From Membranipora membranacea (taxonomy: Eukaryota > Bryozoa > Gymnolaemata > Cheilostomatida > Membraniporidae): DNA of 64,000 nucleotides. The notes under the pieces are model-generated. The model was not told where the DNA came from. It was given only the letters and a program-made list of their open reading frames with translations, and made no database searches. Numbering within the stretch: position 1 is the first letter of the stretch; every line of letters starts with the position of its first letter. The stretch lies in assembly GCA_914767715.1 (NCBI GenBank), contig OU612069.1:9607387-9671386 (forward strand), read 5' to 3'. A program made the position numbers and the translations under genes. Below are positions 11,201 through 22,000 of the stretch, piece after piece.

Positions 11201-13755
11201 AGGTACGAAGTTATCCTATCTCTGTAATATTACCTAAACAAATCAAGAAGAGGGGGCAACTCCTAAGGAGTTATTTTTTTCAGTTTTAACTCACAAACTT
11301 TTAATTAAATGATTACAATGTTTTGAACAAGGTTGCTGTTTTTATTTTCATGTTGTTTGTAGATGCTCACAACTTGCTAGTGGGATATTCCCAATAGTCT
11401 TAAACTAGCACAATCACCCTCAGCCCTCATATTTAGCCTGCACAGTCCTCAGATATTTTGTATGTTGTCTAAAACAGCCACCACCTCAAAAAAGCTGCCA
11501 CAGGAGCATCAAGTTTAGTGTGCCTTGATAAACTTTGATGTCTACATATTTTGATCCGGTTCAAGGCAACCCATGAAGGCCAAATTACCTTCTTGGCTGA
11601 AGCCTTGCTAAGCATTGCAGAGAGGTCTCTAAGCTTTTTGCACAATCTTTGCAGCTTTAAATGGAAACCTATCAACAGAACCTAAGAAAAACTGCTTGTC
11701 ATCCGTTGCAAATGAGATTAAAAGCTGTAAAATAATGTTTGGTCCATTTCAGAGAAAAAACGGAATGTCTCTGCTATCCAGATGGACATTAAGAACAAAG
11801 TGCCTGAAGCCGAAGGTTAGTGACAACTCCATCTATCATCTATCTATAATATATATCTATAATATAATATATATATAACATATATATAATAATATAATGT
11901 ATATCTATAATATAATATAATCTATATATTATTGTAATATAATATAATATATATCAAAAGATCTATAATTCAAAGCTTGGGCCTCAAAGTCGTTATGTGC
12001 TATCGATCTGTCAAGTCACGGGTGAAAATGCGAACCAATTCTTTCAGGGTAATAGCCGTCCAAGTCGTAAATAGTAAATATTTTAGTTTTGATTCGTTAG
12101 AAATTTTTATATATAGATCATATATATATGCGTATAAAGACCCCAGTTGTTGATCAAATTATTGAGCTCAAAGCTTTACTGTTTTGATTTTATCACAGCA
12201 GCCACTTAACATTTTTTATTTCACATGAAATAGTGTGACAACATAGGTGCATTTTAGAGGCCACTTTTGTTTCCCTAACCAGCCTTGTCATGCTTAAGCT
12301 GGGATGCTGAAATAATACTAATTAACATTCCCTATTAGTTCGTTTACTGTGAGACATCACTGCATGTAGAGAACACGCATATCCTGACAAACTTTGATGG
12401 AGGGGGTGGGGGACACTCCTCCACGAATTAAGCCTGCCAAGACAGCTAGTAGAGTAACAAAGATCAGCTCTCCAAACACCGAACTCTACAGGTGCTGATT
12501 GCAAATCTTGACTTCCATAACATGTTTACTTTAATCCAATTATTTTTATTTCCAGCTGCCAAAGAGTTCAACAAAGAAACTGTTGACAAAAATGCTGTCA
12601 AGATAGAAATCTTCGAGCCCAAACAATCAGTGGTCATCAGGAGCATCAGTGAGACATCTACTAAGATGAGGAGTCCTAAGAGAACTGGCTCCGCCTCCGC
12701 CGTCAAGTCCAGCTCTGCTACTAGTGTAACTAAACCTAAGAAGTCCAAGTCAGCTACCAGTGGACTCCTCCCACCCGCTGCAACAAACATAAAGAAAAAG
12801 AAGGATAGATCCAAAACTGATGTCGATGCAGATGAGACATCCCCCGCTGGTTCTAAATCGCCCGAGAGTCAGACGTCCCCAGCCAGATCTAAATCGTCTG
12901 AGAGTCATAAGTCCCCAGCAGGTTCTAAATCGCCTGATAGCCAGAAGTCCCTAGCTAGATCTAAATCCCCCGAGAGTCAGACCAGCTCCCCTAAAGCCAA
13001 GAAGTCCACTTCATCAACTGGTTCTAAGAGTAAATCTAAGAAATCTAAGAGTCCCGATAAAGGTAGGAAATAATTAAAGGTCACAGCGGCTTGTTTAATC
13101 ATCATACTAATTAATTGAAGGTCAAATTAAGTTAATGTCACAATAAAAGGTCACATTGTATTTGCGTATATTGCGTGTATTGCGAAATTCCCAGGTATAT
13201 TAGGTCCAGGTATTTGGTGTTGCGACTGGCTTGAATCCCATAATATTGCATTGTGGGATACTATGAGATACTATTCCAATAGACCATAACACAATTCACT
13301 TCGGCCCTTCTCGTAAGACCAGGTCAATGATTACATATTTGAGACCAAACAGGGAATTCAACTGACATTTTTATATAAATTATCCAGTATAAGTTTCCCA
13401 CGCCAACTGTTTAAATGTTTGTTTTGAAGCCTGTACCACAGACACTATTCTTTTAAATCTCTGTCACCTAGATGAACTGTCAAGAATCATATTATCATGC
13501 TCCTCAAAATGCAATCATTCTACATCCCTTCTGTATTATTTTGTTGGATTTCTTTATATCATCATTTTTGAAAGTTGATAATTAGCAAAGGAATTTGGGT
13601 GCCAAATATGAGAGCATTACTGTTCTATGGTTACAGATGAGATCTCCCTTGAGGTCAAAAGATCTAGAAGTAGTACTAAGAGTCATAAGAAAAGTAAGAG
13701 ATCACCTAGAGGCTCCGATAATGATGACCCGGAATCTGCTGCCGAATCAAGCTAG
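526..13755 (+). CDS. Cysteine-rich type I transmembrane protein, 5' partial
   Basis: Twenty GT-AG exons join in one frame of about 1131 codons: 526-594, 1120-1268, 2112-2238, 2712-2936, 3309-3450, 3746-3918, 4405-4530, 5238-5477, 5956-6095, 6481-6613, 7024-7218 (or -7257), 7981-8129, 8656-8884, 9092-9247, 9859-10031, 10318-10522, 11125-11202, 11753-11815, 12556-13062, 13637-13755 (TAG). The ectodomain (about 850 visible residues) starts with two six-Cys modules ending CC-x2-C that resemble PLAC/ShKT domains. Many short Cys modules follow, resembling EB, Dickkopf-N or EGF-like repeats (patterns such as C-x-C-x2-G and CxxGxC). One membrane helix in exon 10318-10522 precedes a basic, Ser-rich tail of about 257 residues. 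Most introns are phase 1, as is usual for extracellular modules. I do not recognise the family. A secreted or cell-surface adhesion or receptor role is inference. The signal peptide is not visible. Confidence 0.88.
1859..2077. mobile_element. Fold-back MITE, copy 1 (AAAGACCAAT family)
   Basis: This element starts AAAGACCAATGCATT and ends in the inverted form ATGCAATGCAGTCTTT. Its interior (for example AAGGGAAGGTAACTC and CTCTACTTGGC) is clearly related to 52912-53175. It lies in the intron before exon 2112-2238 and ends about 35 bp from that acceptor. It has no coding capacity. The target-site duplication is not clear. Confidence 0.7.
2268..2362. repeat. Degenerate GGGGACTTATAG-type tandem repeat
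   Basis: Near-repeats of GGGGACTTTTAG or GGGGACTTATAG recur roughly every 12-25 bp in the intron after exon 2112-2238. The units are diverged and the array edges are approximate. Confidence 0.5.
4832..4910. mobile_element. Fold-back element of the CCAATCAGA family
   Basis: Arms of 28 bp at 4832-4859 and 4883-4910 are inverted repeats matching at 25 of 28 positions. They contain GATCTGATTGGC and its complement and are separated by a short loop. An outer inverted pair, GGGTATA (near 4785) and TATACCC (near 4917), suggests the element is larger. A related fold-back lies at 23301-23400, and a fragment with AGAGCCAACACATTGG lies near 26390. Confidence 0.65.
6838..6985 (-). mobile_element. tRNA-derived SINE fragment
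   Basis: On the minus strand this stretch has a B-box-like GGTTTCGAGTCCC with a weak A-box-like stretch upstream. It lies between exons 6481-6613 and 7024-7218 of the cysteine-rich gene. It cannot fold as a normal tRNA, so a SINE head is the better reading. Confidence 0.4.
7219..7257 (+). other. Alternative 39-nt exon extension with a second in-phase donor
   Basis: Exon 7024-7218 ends at G|GTAAAAC. A second donor, AAG|GTAAATC, follows after 7257. The 39 nt between are open, add 13 acidic/hydrophobic residues (KTIPELELEIGQG) and keep phase 1, so either choice joins correctly to exon 7981. Which one is used cannot be told from sequence. Confidence 0.5.
8195..8350 (-). mobile_element. tRNA-derived SINE copy
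   Basis: The minus strand reads GTAGGAGGTAGATCTGTTGG (A-box region) and then GGGATCAATTCC (B-box), followed by a non-tRNA body. The head and the motif TACTGTCTACTG are shared with the elements at 10848-11070 and 41930-42065. It lies in the intron after exon 7981-8129. Confidence 0.6.
9318..9536. mobile_element. MITE with 17-bp perfect terminal inverted repeats
   Basis: The termini at 9318-9334 (AGGGGGTCTTTCAATTA) and 9520-9536 are exact inverted repeats enclosing a 219-bp non-coding element. It lies in the intron between exons 9092-9247 and 9859-10031. No clear target-site duplication is seen, so the superfamily is open. Confidence 0.75.
10019..10080 (+). repeat. 41-bp tandem duplication of an exon-intron junction
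   Basis: CTTCTGTAcGGGGGTAAGTAC at 10019 (one lower-case difference) is repeated at 10060 with T for C, shifted by 41 bp. The copy duplicates the 5' splice site of exon 9859-10031. Donors are at 10032 and 10073. Using the second adds GTA AGT ACA TGA, an in-frame stop just before the transmembrane exon. Confidence 0.85.
10185..10300. repeat. Four spaced ATTGGY repeats
   Basis: TCTGATTGGTC, GGATTGGTC, TCTGATTGGTT and TCTGATTGGCT occur about 30-37 bp apart in the intron just before the transmembrane exon. ATTGG is the reverse complement of a CCAAT box, and the same string is part of the fold-back family at 4832 and 23301, so a decayed repeat is the simplest reading. Confidence 0.4.
10318..10522 (+). 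other. Transmembrane-segment exon of the cysteine-rich gene
   Basis: This exon encodes the last Cys module, a Ser/Arg-rich stalk with no Cys, then about 22 hydrophobic residues beginning AIVIAFMMSMM, and then KHQ. All cysteine modules lie before it and all Lys/Ser-rich sequence after it, which gives type I topology. Visible-residue positions are roughly 853-874. Confidence 0.85.
10848..11070 (+). mobile_element. tRNA-derived SINE copy
   Basis: This copy contains an A-box region GTAGCTCAGTTGGTTAGCGC and a B-box GGGTTTGAATCCC at tRNA-like spacing, followed by a body not related to tRNA. It lies between exons 10318-10522 and 11125-11202. It is the best preserved of the family in this window. 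Confidence 0.75.
11835..11960. repeat. AT-rich simple repeat (TATCTATAATATA-like)
   Basis: Irregular tandem TATAAT and ATCTATAAT units fill the start of the intron after exon 11753-11815. No coding signal. Confidence 0.7.
12556..13062 (+). other. Ser/Lys-rich cytoplasmic tail exon with four 12-residue repeats
   Basis: This 507-nt exon encodes a low-complexity basic tail. Four 36-bp units at 12840-12875, 12876-12911, 12912-12947 and 12948-12983 encode variants of SPAGSKSPESQT. The protein repeat keeps S-x(2)-x-SKS-x-[ED]-S while the DNA units differ at several sites. The many SP and SKSP sites suggest proline-directed phosphorylation, which is inference. The last exon (13637-13755) continues the same composition and ends in an acidic stretch before TAG. 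Confidence 0.85.
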
Positions 13756-14107
13756 GTGGTCAGTGATCCAGACAGGTGGTCAGTGATCGAAACTGTGACC
13801 TTTAACCTCTCACCTTCAACAATACACTGACCTCTTTTGACAATTATTATGCTCTTGTCAATTTCACCAGCTTCCATTTGAAACCAACGCATTATGATAA
13901 GCTCTTGTCATTGCAAGAAAACTTTTTCCTTTACAAAATATATAGTTGATGTTTCCTCAGGGCATCTTAGCTTCATTGTCTCGTTTCAAGAACACAGGTG
14001 CAACTTTTCATAGTGTTCATTATATTTTCTGTTTCCTCTCAGGGTTAAGTGCAATTTTTTCAGATATTCAAGACATGGATTTTCTGTTAACATTGAAGTA
14101 AATACCA

Positions 14108-14113
14108 AATAAA
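14108..14113 (+). terminator. Candidate poly(A) signal AATAAA for the cysteine-rich gene
   Basis: A canonical AATAAA lies about 350 nt after the TAG at 13753-13755, the expected range for a 3' UTR. No other gene on this strand is nearby. Confidence 0.55.
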
Positions 14114-15304
14114 AACAGTCTCTACTGTGCCTAACTACATCCAGTTTGTGTTGCTAAGTAGGTAGTTGTGTCCCTATACAAAGTGTGGATAACTTCTTAA
14201 CAGACACCTTGTATTGCTTTACATATATCATTATCATCTATTAGACTATCATCTATAGTCCCTGGTATCGCCAAAATAGACTGCTTTGTTAAATCAATTA
14301 TCGATGGTCCCGTACTGGATAGCCAGTCTACAAGGAAATTTTTGGTTGCTTGTTTTAAAATCTTAGCCGTTATTGTCTTTGAACTGCGTGGTTTCACATG
14401 AGTTGCTTTATAGCCTATCAGTACACACATGTACTTGATTGCAGTTTTAATATGATGAATATCTACCAAGTTGATGAGAATAACACACTAAAAATTAACC
14501 AAATTCTGGCAACATCCACAGTATACGGACTAAGCATGATTCCTGTCGCTTAATAGACAATTGAGAATGCAACATGGGTTCATCTCCCATTTTTTCCGAG
14601 TTTCTGGTCATATTATCGCCCCCATAATCATAATTTTGATATCAAAGAGGTGTTTTATATCATTATCTTAGTCAATGTTCACTGACTTGGACTATTCTAT
14701 CTAGTACTCTCGGCCTAGAAAACCTTCACAATTCACATCCGTTCCGTAGTTCAGGCCTTTAGATCCTAACCCACTCGGACTTGGTAACACCCTTTTTGTC
14801 AGGTTGTGGAGAGTGATCATTTGGACCTACCCAGCTTGGAATTCATAAAATTGTTTACAGAAAGTAGATCTTCGATCTGGTGCTAGCGATTAAGAAATGA
14901 ATCTATGCGCTATGCACTATCATTTTTCCAGCAATCTAGTAGTTTATAGCATTGTTGAATGTATGGCGATAGGCAGGCATAGCATACATTATTAAAGTCT
15001 ACTATCAAAGACTGTCAATTCAACATATTTTCTCATATACAATGGTGTACTTGTTGTGTATGCAAACCTGTTTATATGCAACAAATAAATGTATATACCA
15101 CATAAAAATAGAGACCTGATATGTAAAACATGCTATATACAACTACATACCAGACAAAATATATATCACAATGACACAAAGAGATTATATACAGCTTAAT
15201 GTATACAGTTTATACGTAATACAATACATAGATCTATAAATGCATCACATAAACTAGAGCGGAGGTAAAATGTTATAGAAAACAAGACATGGATGGAGGT
15301 AATA

Positions 15305-16079
15305 CTAATGGCCGTTATAAGTTAGATGTTGTACTCCTGAGTCACTCGATCCAGCGTCATGCTCCCCGTGCTTTTTTATCCTTCTAGGGGTTTGATAAAG
15401 GGACTCGTCCACTCTTCTAGGACTAGAGGGGTGTCTTCTCGGGCTAAGACTGTCTGTGTGATAACCATAATCGCGAGGGTCGCCTCGCTGACCGCCCCTC
15501 GGGTCAGAGTTTTGAGGGTTTTGTAGATGATGCATCACAGCACCATTCATGTGGGGAGGTCCCCCTCTATGGCCTCTACTACCCCTATTCATAGAGTTAC
15601 TTGGCTCTGAATACTCGTCTTCATGAGATTGTCTGGGTGTTCGCTGTACCCGAGGTGTTCGAGGTGACCGCTGTACTGAGTCTCTAGGAGTCCTCTGCCC
15701 TCTCATACTGCGTCTCTCTACAGTCCCGTCCTCACAATCAGACATTCTACCCGAGCTCAGAGTCCTCTGCCTGGGTACAGGGGGCTCTCTATGACTTCTC
15801 CCTCCCATACTAGTCTCACTCCCCCTCCTACTACCTTCGCCTCTATTAGACTTATAACTGTTACATCTGTCGAAGCCTTGGGGAGGCTGATCGTGGTCCG
15901 GGTGTCGTGCAGGCTCCTGTGGTACTCCTCTTATATAAGGGGTGTCGGAGTCCATACTGGTCTCCTGTTGATAATGGTGACGTGGATGATTTGCTGACTC
16001 ATATTGGTTTTCTTGTCCCCTCGAAGAATAGGGTGATATACGCCCCTGTCCTCGCTCTATGTGGTTTAGATCAGGGTTT
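15305..16079 (-). other. NLGN: Neuroligin terminal exon: Arg/Ser/Pro-rich cytoplasmic tail
   Basis: A single 775-nt exon encodes 258 residues (the first shared with the previous exon) rich in Arg, Ser, Pro, His and Gly. RTPR and SPRR motifs are repeated (RGQRTPRDSVQRSPRTPRV). It ends QHLTYNGH then TAG. It lacks the C-terminal S/T-x-V type PDZ ligand that vertebrate neuroligins carry. No gephyrin-binding motif is obvious. Confidence 0.88.
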
Positions 16080-19000
16080 CTGAAAAATGGAGAAGAAGTT
16101 AAGTGAGTGGTAATGATTGAAACACCTAGCAATATCATGCATCACATTAACAATGTACAAACTTACAACATGTCAGCATACCCATGTGAGGTAGGATTCA
16201 TTCACTCGCAGAGAGAAGTGTGTGAGTTCATTATTGACATAACCCTAGAACCTCCAAAGTAGCTTTACAGTCATAACACAAAGTTCCGAATTAATGGTTA
16301 ATTTTTGTTTGAAAGCTACTGGCAGACAGACAGGCCAGGGAGGTAGCCTGGGCAGGCTATCGGGGTTGGTGGGGGACACCAACCCCCGACAACGACAAGC
16401 AGGCCAGAGACTGTTGTGAGAACATAACAGTAGTGGATACACATTGTTACAGTGATCTTTGACATCAACATTACCTCCATATAATGTCCTAATCATAGCC
16501 GGGACTCAATAATCCTGTATTCATGTTACATAAAAAATAACTATCCTCTATCACATCATGTTTTACATTTGCATTAGTATTTGCATTAGCATTTGCATTA
16601 GCATTTGCATTAGCATTAGCATATACATTTTGAATTACGCATGATTCATTATGCAATGCATACCCATATTTGTTATCAAACTTTCAAACTAATTTTGTCA
16701 GATCCCTCTGTTTAAGGGATTTCATCTATCCAGAATTAGAAGTAATACAACGACAATGGAAGAAAGGGCAAAACAAGGCAGTGTGGTATGATTTAAATCA
16801 ACTGAGAATTTCACACAGAATATAATTTGGTGTTATCATGAAACAAAAATATAACTTTCAAATCAATGCAAAAATAATTTGGTTGTTATGAGAGTTTCCA
16901 TCGCCTCTGATGAGAAAAAGCCGATAATATCAGGAGGATTTGACAAAGTCGGAAGAACTAAGAAGGAATTTTACAACATTTAAAACAAACTAAACTTGAA
17001 AAACTTTTCTAACCTTCCGCTGTCACACGGCTGATGCAACAAATTTAGACCTGAAACACATCAAGTAATATGAGTTGTGATTTCCCATAAACTAATATAC
17101 AAATATCCAGGATTTAAACTTCATCCAGGCTATTACTGACTTTGATTCTTCAATTTGTTCTCCTCTCCTTGTCAGCAAACTGCACAAAGCTAGACTTGTC
17201 ATCACAAAATAATAAGCATCTTATGTGGCATATCTTGATAGAAATGCTTCTTAGAACTGACAATAAAAGTTTATCCAAAGTTTGCGGGCTGCTACCCATT
17301 CCTCCCGCCCCGTGTCTCTGGGATGAACTAGAATTCAGCTACTAACCTGTCCCCGTAGTTACTGTGTGAGCTGTTCTCCATGGCGCGTTTCTCCATAGCC
17401 TTCTCATATAAATGATTGTCTAACATATTCACAGCTTTCTCTGACTGTTTCAGACTGCTGTTTTTCTGTGATGACTCAATCATCAGAGGTGCTGTTGCTG
17501 ATGGCGCAATCGTCGGCTGAAAAGCAAGAACATTCCAAATTGATGTAAAAATGATTGATGCACAAATCACCACACAGCTATTTGTCAACTAAAATAAAAC
17601 AGTTCTGAAGTATATCTGTGTTGCATCAGGGCAAAGCAAATGTCTTTGTTAGATTTGACTCCAGAATATTTAGGTGGTGTTGGTGTATCCCAAGTCCTGG
17701 TGTCTTCCTTGGACTCTCTCCAGACTTGAGTTGCTCAATGAGGGATGAGTTTGCCGCATGAATTGTGACTTTAATTATCGATATTTATGGAAATTACCTA
17801 GATCAAGTTGCCTGCATTTAGGGTAGCAGCCAAAGACTTAATAACAATAATATAAAGTCGCAGCCATTCTTCTAGTACATGTGAGGGTGCAATTCCAAAT
17901 GCAGTCAAAGCCTACCTGTGTTAGTTTCTCGATAGCTTTTCTCTCAGTTTTAAGTTTATCTCTTTGACAGCAGACTCCTATTAGTATAACTACATTCAGG
18001 AAGAGCAGAGCACAGCCTACACCTGTTATAATAAATAATGAATTCTGCATTACCTCATACTTCAACTCTCTCTCTCATAAAACGAAACTTATAATCACTA
18101 CACATCAATCCTTTTGGAGCAACATGAAACTTTACCCCTGAAACAACCTAAACCACCCACTGTTGGCTTCAGCTTGGTGTTTGACAGGGGCGTTACATAA
18201 ACTGACAATATTGAGTTGATTTAGTTATAAAGTGTGGAATAATCTCTGCTAACTCTAAAGCAATCGTGCCTGTTAGTATTGCACTATGAAATTCAAATGA
18301 AGCCCTAAAATGGTTGTTATGCGCATTAAAATCAGCAGATTGGATTGAACAGATAATATTGCATTCTAAATCTGGATCAATAAGACACAACATGGCTTGT
18401 AATGAACATCCAACTAGTCTAAGTGCTCAGATTTCTGCAAGTACGTATTTTGTGTCCTTACAATATGAAAGAGAATGGTTGATAATGTCATGCCACAAAC
18501 ATGCACTTGCAGCCGTCTGAGCACTCAGACTAATATCTGACATGAATTGGTTACCTATAGTGATAGCGAGGTAGAGATTCATCCCATCATCCTTTCCCGG
18601 CTCCCTGATACCGTCCTCCTGTTTACTAGGTACAGTTTTAGTTATTTGTCTGGTCTGGTTGGTAAACCTTTTAATATACACTATCTTTGTGACTGTCTCT
18701 ACCTTAGGTTCTGGTTTTACTCCGATTAGTGTGTCTGGACCCTCGGCAGCGTCTGTAAAATATATACAGGTGTTAATCACACGACCAGGCATTGGGAAAG
18801 GGATAACTCTTAGTTGCTAATGCTTGCGATTTGATTTAGTTTAATTTTATGATATTAAATAAGGCTATGACAGACTGAAAACTAATGACAGGTTGGTCCT
18901 CACATCACCTATGGTATTTTGAATATTTATTTTGTTTGCGTGGTATTTGCAAGAACTTCTATTCCTGGCAAAGGGAGAAGATCTGGGTTCATCGTATATC

Positions 19001-22000
19001 AGTGGTTGTCTTCCACTCCTCTGAAACTCCAAAAACCTTAAATCCTCAAACCAAAATCTCAAAGTGAATGGTTTGTGGGATGTTTTGGTGAGTTGGTGGA
19101 TGATTTTTTGGTTGTATGAATGGTTGATTGGGAGACTCACCACTGACAGGTTTTTCAGTCTCATCCTCAGCTAATGCCGTGCTGCTCGTTCTAAATGGAG
19201 GCAGCATAGGAGGAGTAGGAGGCTGAGGGAGTATATGTCTCACATTGTGTAACTGTAATACAAGGTAATCATGGCCATGTCATGTGACCTCTGACGTGAC
19301 GTAATAAATGATCGAATGTAAAAATGTAATGAAACGATGTAAGATGTCAGTGCATGTGGCTGGTAAAACTAATATGCAGCTGTTTCAGTTGCGACAGCAT
19401 TTTTGTGTTGTGTTGGATCAGATTAAAGTGACCATCCAATGGGTTGCAGCAACACTTTATGTACAGTGGATTTCAGCATTTAGGTATTACATATTATACT
19501 TACATGAACCTACTTTTACCTTTGAAAATATCTTTGTCTTATCATAAACAAGCGAATCCCAAAACTTACAGACAGTCATGGCAAATCGCAACTTTGGCTA
19601 ATAATAGTTCTTACCCCTCTAGATCCGTTGCTGTCGCTGGATCCGCTCCCTGCAGCGGGATTGACTTGGAAGTCGTCGTCCTCCTCATCTTCACTGCTCT
19701 GATGCAGCTTAGGGATGAGCTCAGTCCACAGAGCTACTCTATTACGTCTGTAGTGGTGATTTACTAATGGTCTGGTACCTGAATGGCAGTAGAATTATAA
19801 ATTAATTTGAGATAAAGGTTTTGAGTTGCCTAACCTTTATCAAAGAGGGAGCAATTCCCGGTAGGGTACTTATTCTAGAAATTTATATGAGGCAATGGTT
19901 ATCCAGATGAGACAGAAGCACTGATTTGCCAAGATACTGAATCCTCTAATCAAATGTTTCAGAGACTTCAAAACTTCATTTTTGGTACCGTGTGACATGA
20001 TAGAAGCAGATTATCAGGCAACTCATACTACCAAAATGGCTCCTATTTTTCAAGATCCTACAAAATGCTATCACTCCACAAAGATCACACAAACAACAGA
20101 TTGAATTGACATGCATCTCAATAACGTGTCTATAACCATCCACCAATTAAAATAACTGTAACACTACATAAGCAAGCTAGAACATCTTCATAAAAACTTC
20201 GGCGTTGGCACAAAATTGTGATTAGTGATCTTCAAGTAGTCTTAACAGGAAGTGACATCACAACAGGGCTGTGAAAAATACACTCTTTACTTTCATAAAC
20301 ACACCTGGATGAAGTTCTGAATGGACACATAAATTCAAAACAATAAAACAAATCATCGGGTTTAACAAACAAGAACTTCAGCTATTACAGTCTGAGAAAA
20401 TAAGCTAAGGTGACGAGGTCACTAAACGCAAAGCTAGAGTGTGCGTATGGTATTCTTATACGTGCTGTGCAGATGGAAAAGACCATCAGGGAAATCACAC
20501 TGCTGATGAAATATACATGGTGACTTGAAACCATGTTCGCTATTTGCTGCACAAATTATCTTGAAATTCATAAACTGCAATATATGACCGACATTATATG
20601 ATGCAACTCACCAAATTGAAGATATTTTTGAGTATCCTGCTCATATCTTGGCCAATAGACATCAAGAAATCTGAGTGTATCTATGTCCAGCTCAGTGGGA
20701 GAGCCTTCCATCAATGGGATGTTTGGGTTTCTGTGGTGGAAATAAAACCTGATGATAATACCAACTTGAATATTCTTATTTCTACATCTTTTGCACCAAC
20801 AAGAACATGATTTAGTGACGCATTCAAGTCAAAAGATTTCAGAATTTATAATTATATATATGATACATTTATGCTGACAATAAAACACAAATATTATTTT
20901 TCTGAATAACTAATTATAGTTGAGACAAATTATATTGCATTCCCACAATGCAGCATTGACCTAAAACTCCTGAGATTTAAGTTGAAAGCTGATTGGCCTG
21001 AATTAAGAAAGTTGCATTGTGGGATACCTCAAATACAACTGCTGGCAGATATATACAATAGGAATGAGGAACGGCTCATGAACCAACATACCCGGATTTG
21101 ATGAAGTTACCAAAGAATCTCATAACAGCCTCGGAGAGAATTCTCTCAGCTTTTTTGTACTCTATCTCACCATAAGGTGATACCTCATTCTGTGATCTCG
21201 GAGCTCCAAACAGAAAAGGCAACTCCTCACCGTGATGTCCATTCTGTGAAATAAAGACAAGAGTGGTCATCATTATATGATTTCACGTCTCTATTTACAA
21301 ATTGAGTCAATATTGTAAAATACGCTGAAAAAATGACATGAGGCAGGAAAACAGAGTGATGAGTTGCAAAATCTTGTGAAGAAAGATTTGGTTCTTCGGA
21401 AAGTGGAATTGTTTCAGATTAATTCCAATTAAATCACTCACACAACTGGTAAAATACTTATGACCATCCAGGCCAACTGTAACAACTGTAACAGCAACAC
21501 CACACCTGAGCGGTGAAATGAAGTTAGAACAGTATTGTGCAGTAAGACGTTACCTGGTAGTTTGAATGACCGGACCCCTGAGCTGAGTGACTGAATACAT
21601 AGAAGTAAGTCTCTCTATCTCTCTGTATATGGGATAATCCTGATATTATAGCCGGTACATTGTACTGTCCATCTCCAAGGAACTCTATCATCTATGACAA
21701 TACGTAAGTAAATAACATAATACTCAATATGTTGGATACATGAAGCAATTAAGCTGAAGCCTAAGCAAATAAGATGTATTCGCCTTTCACAGTCAAATGT
21801 TCCCTTCACTTTCAAGCAAAATATAAGAATTGTGATGGTATTGAATACAATGCCACAAATACCAGGGGCAGTCAAACATTGCAAGAGACCCAGGTTTTGA
21901 AGTAGACCTATGGTTTAAGCAGTTAGACTAAGGGGACTATGATCATCGCTGTCAGGTGTCAGGTAGAACATCCAGCCTTATATTGGATAAACTGAAATAA

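Noticed and set aside
14197-14469. 90-codon minus-strand frame, faint likeness to a retroelement integrase
   Set aside because: The likeness is only a spread of hydrophobic positions with no DDE residues; it may be chance. A search of repeat databases would decide.
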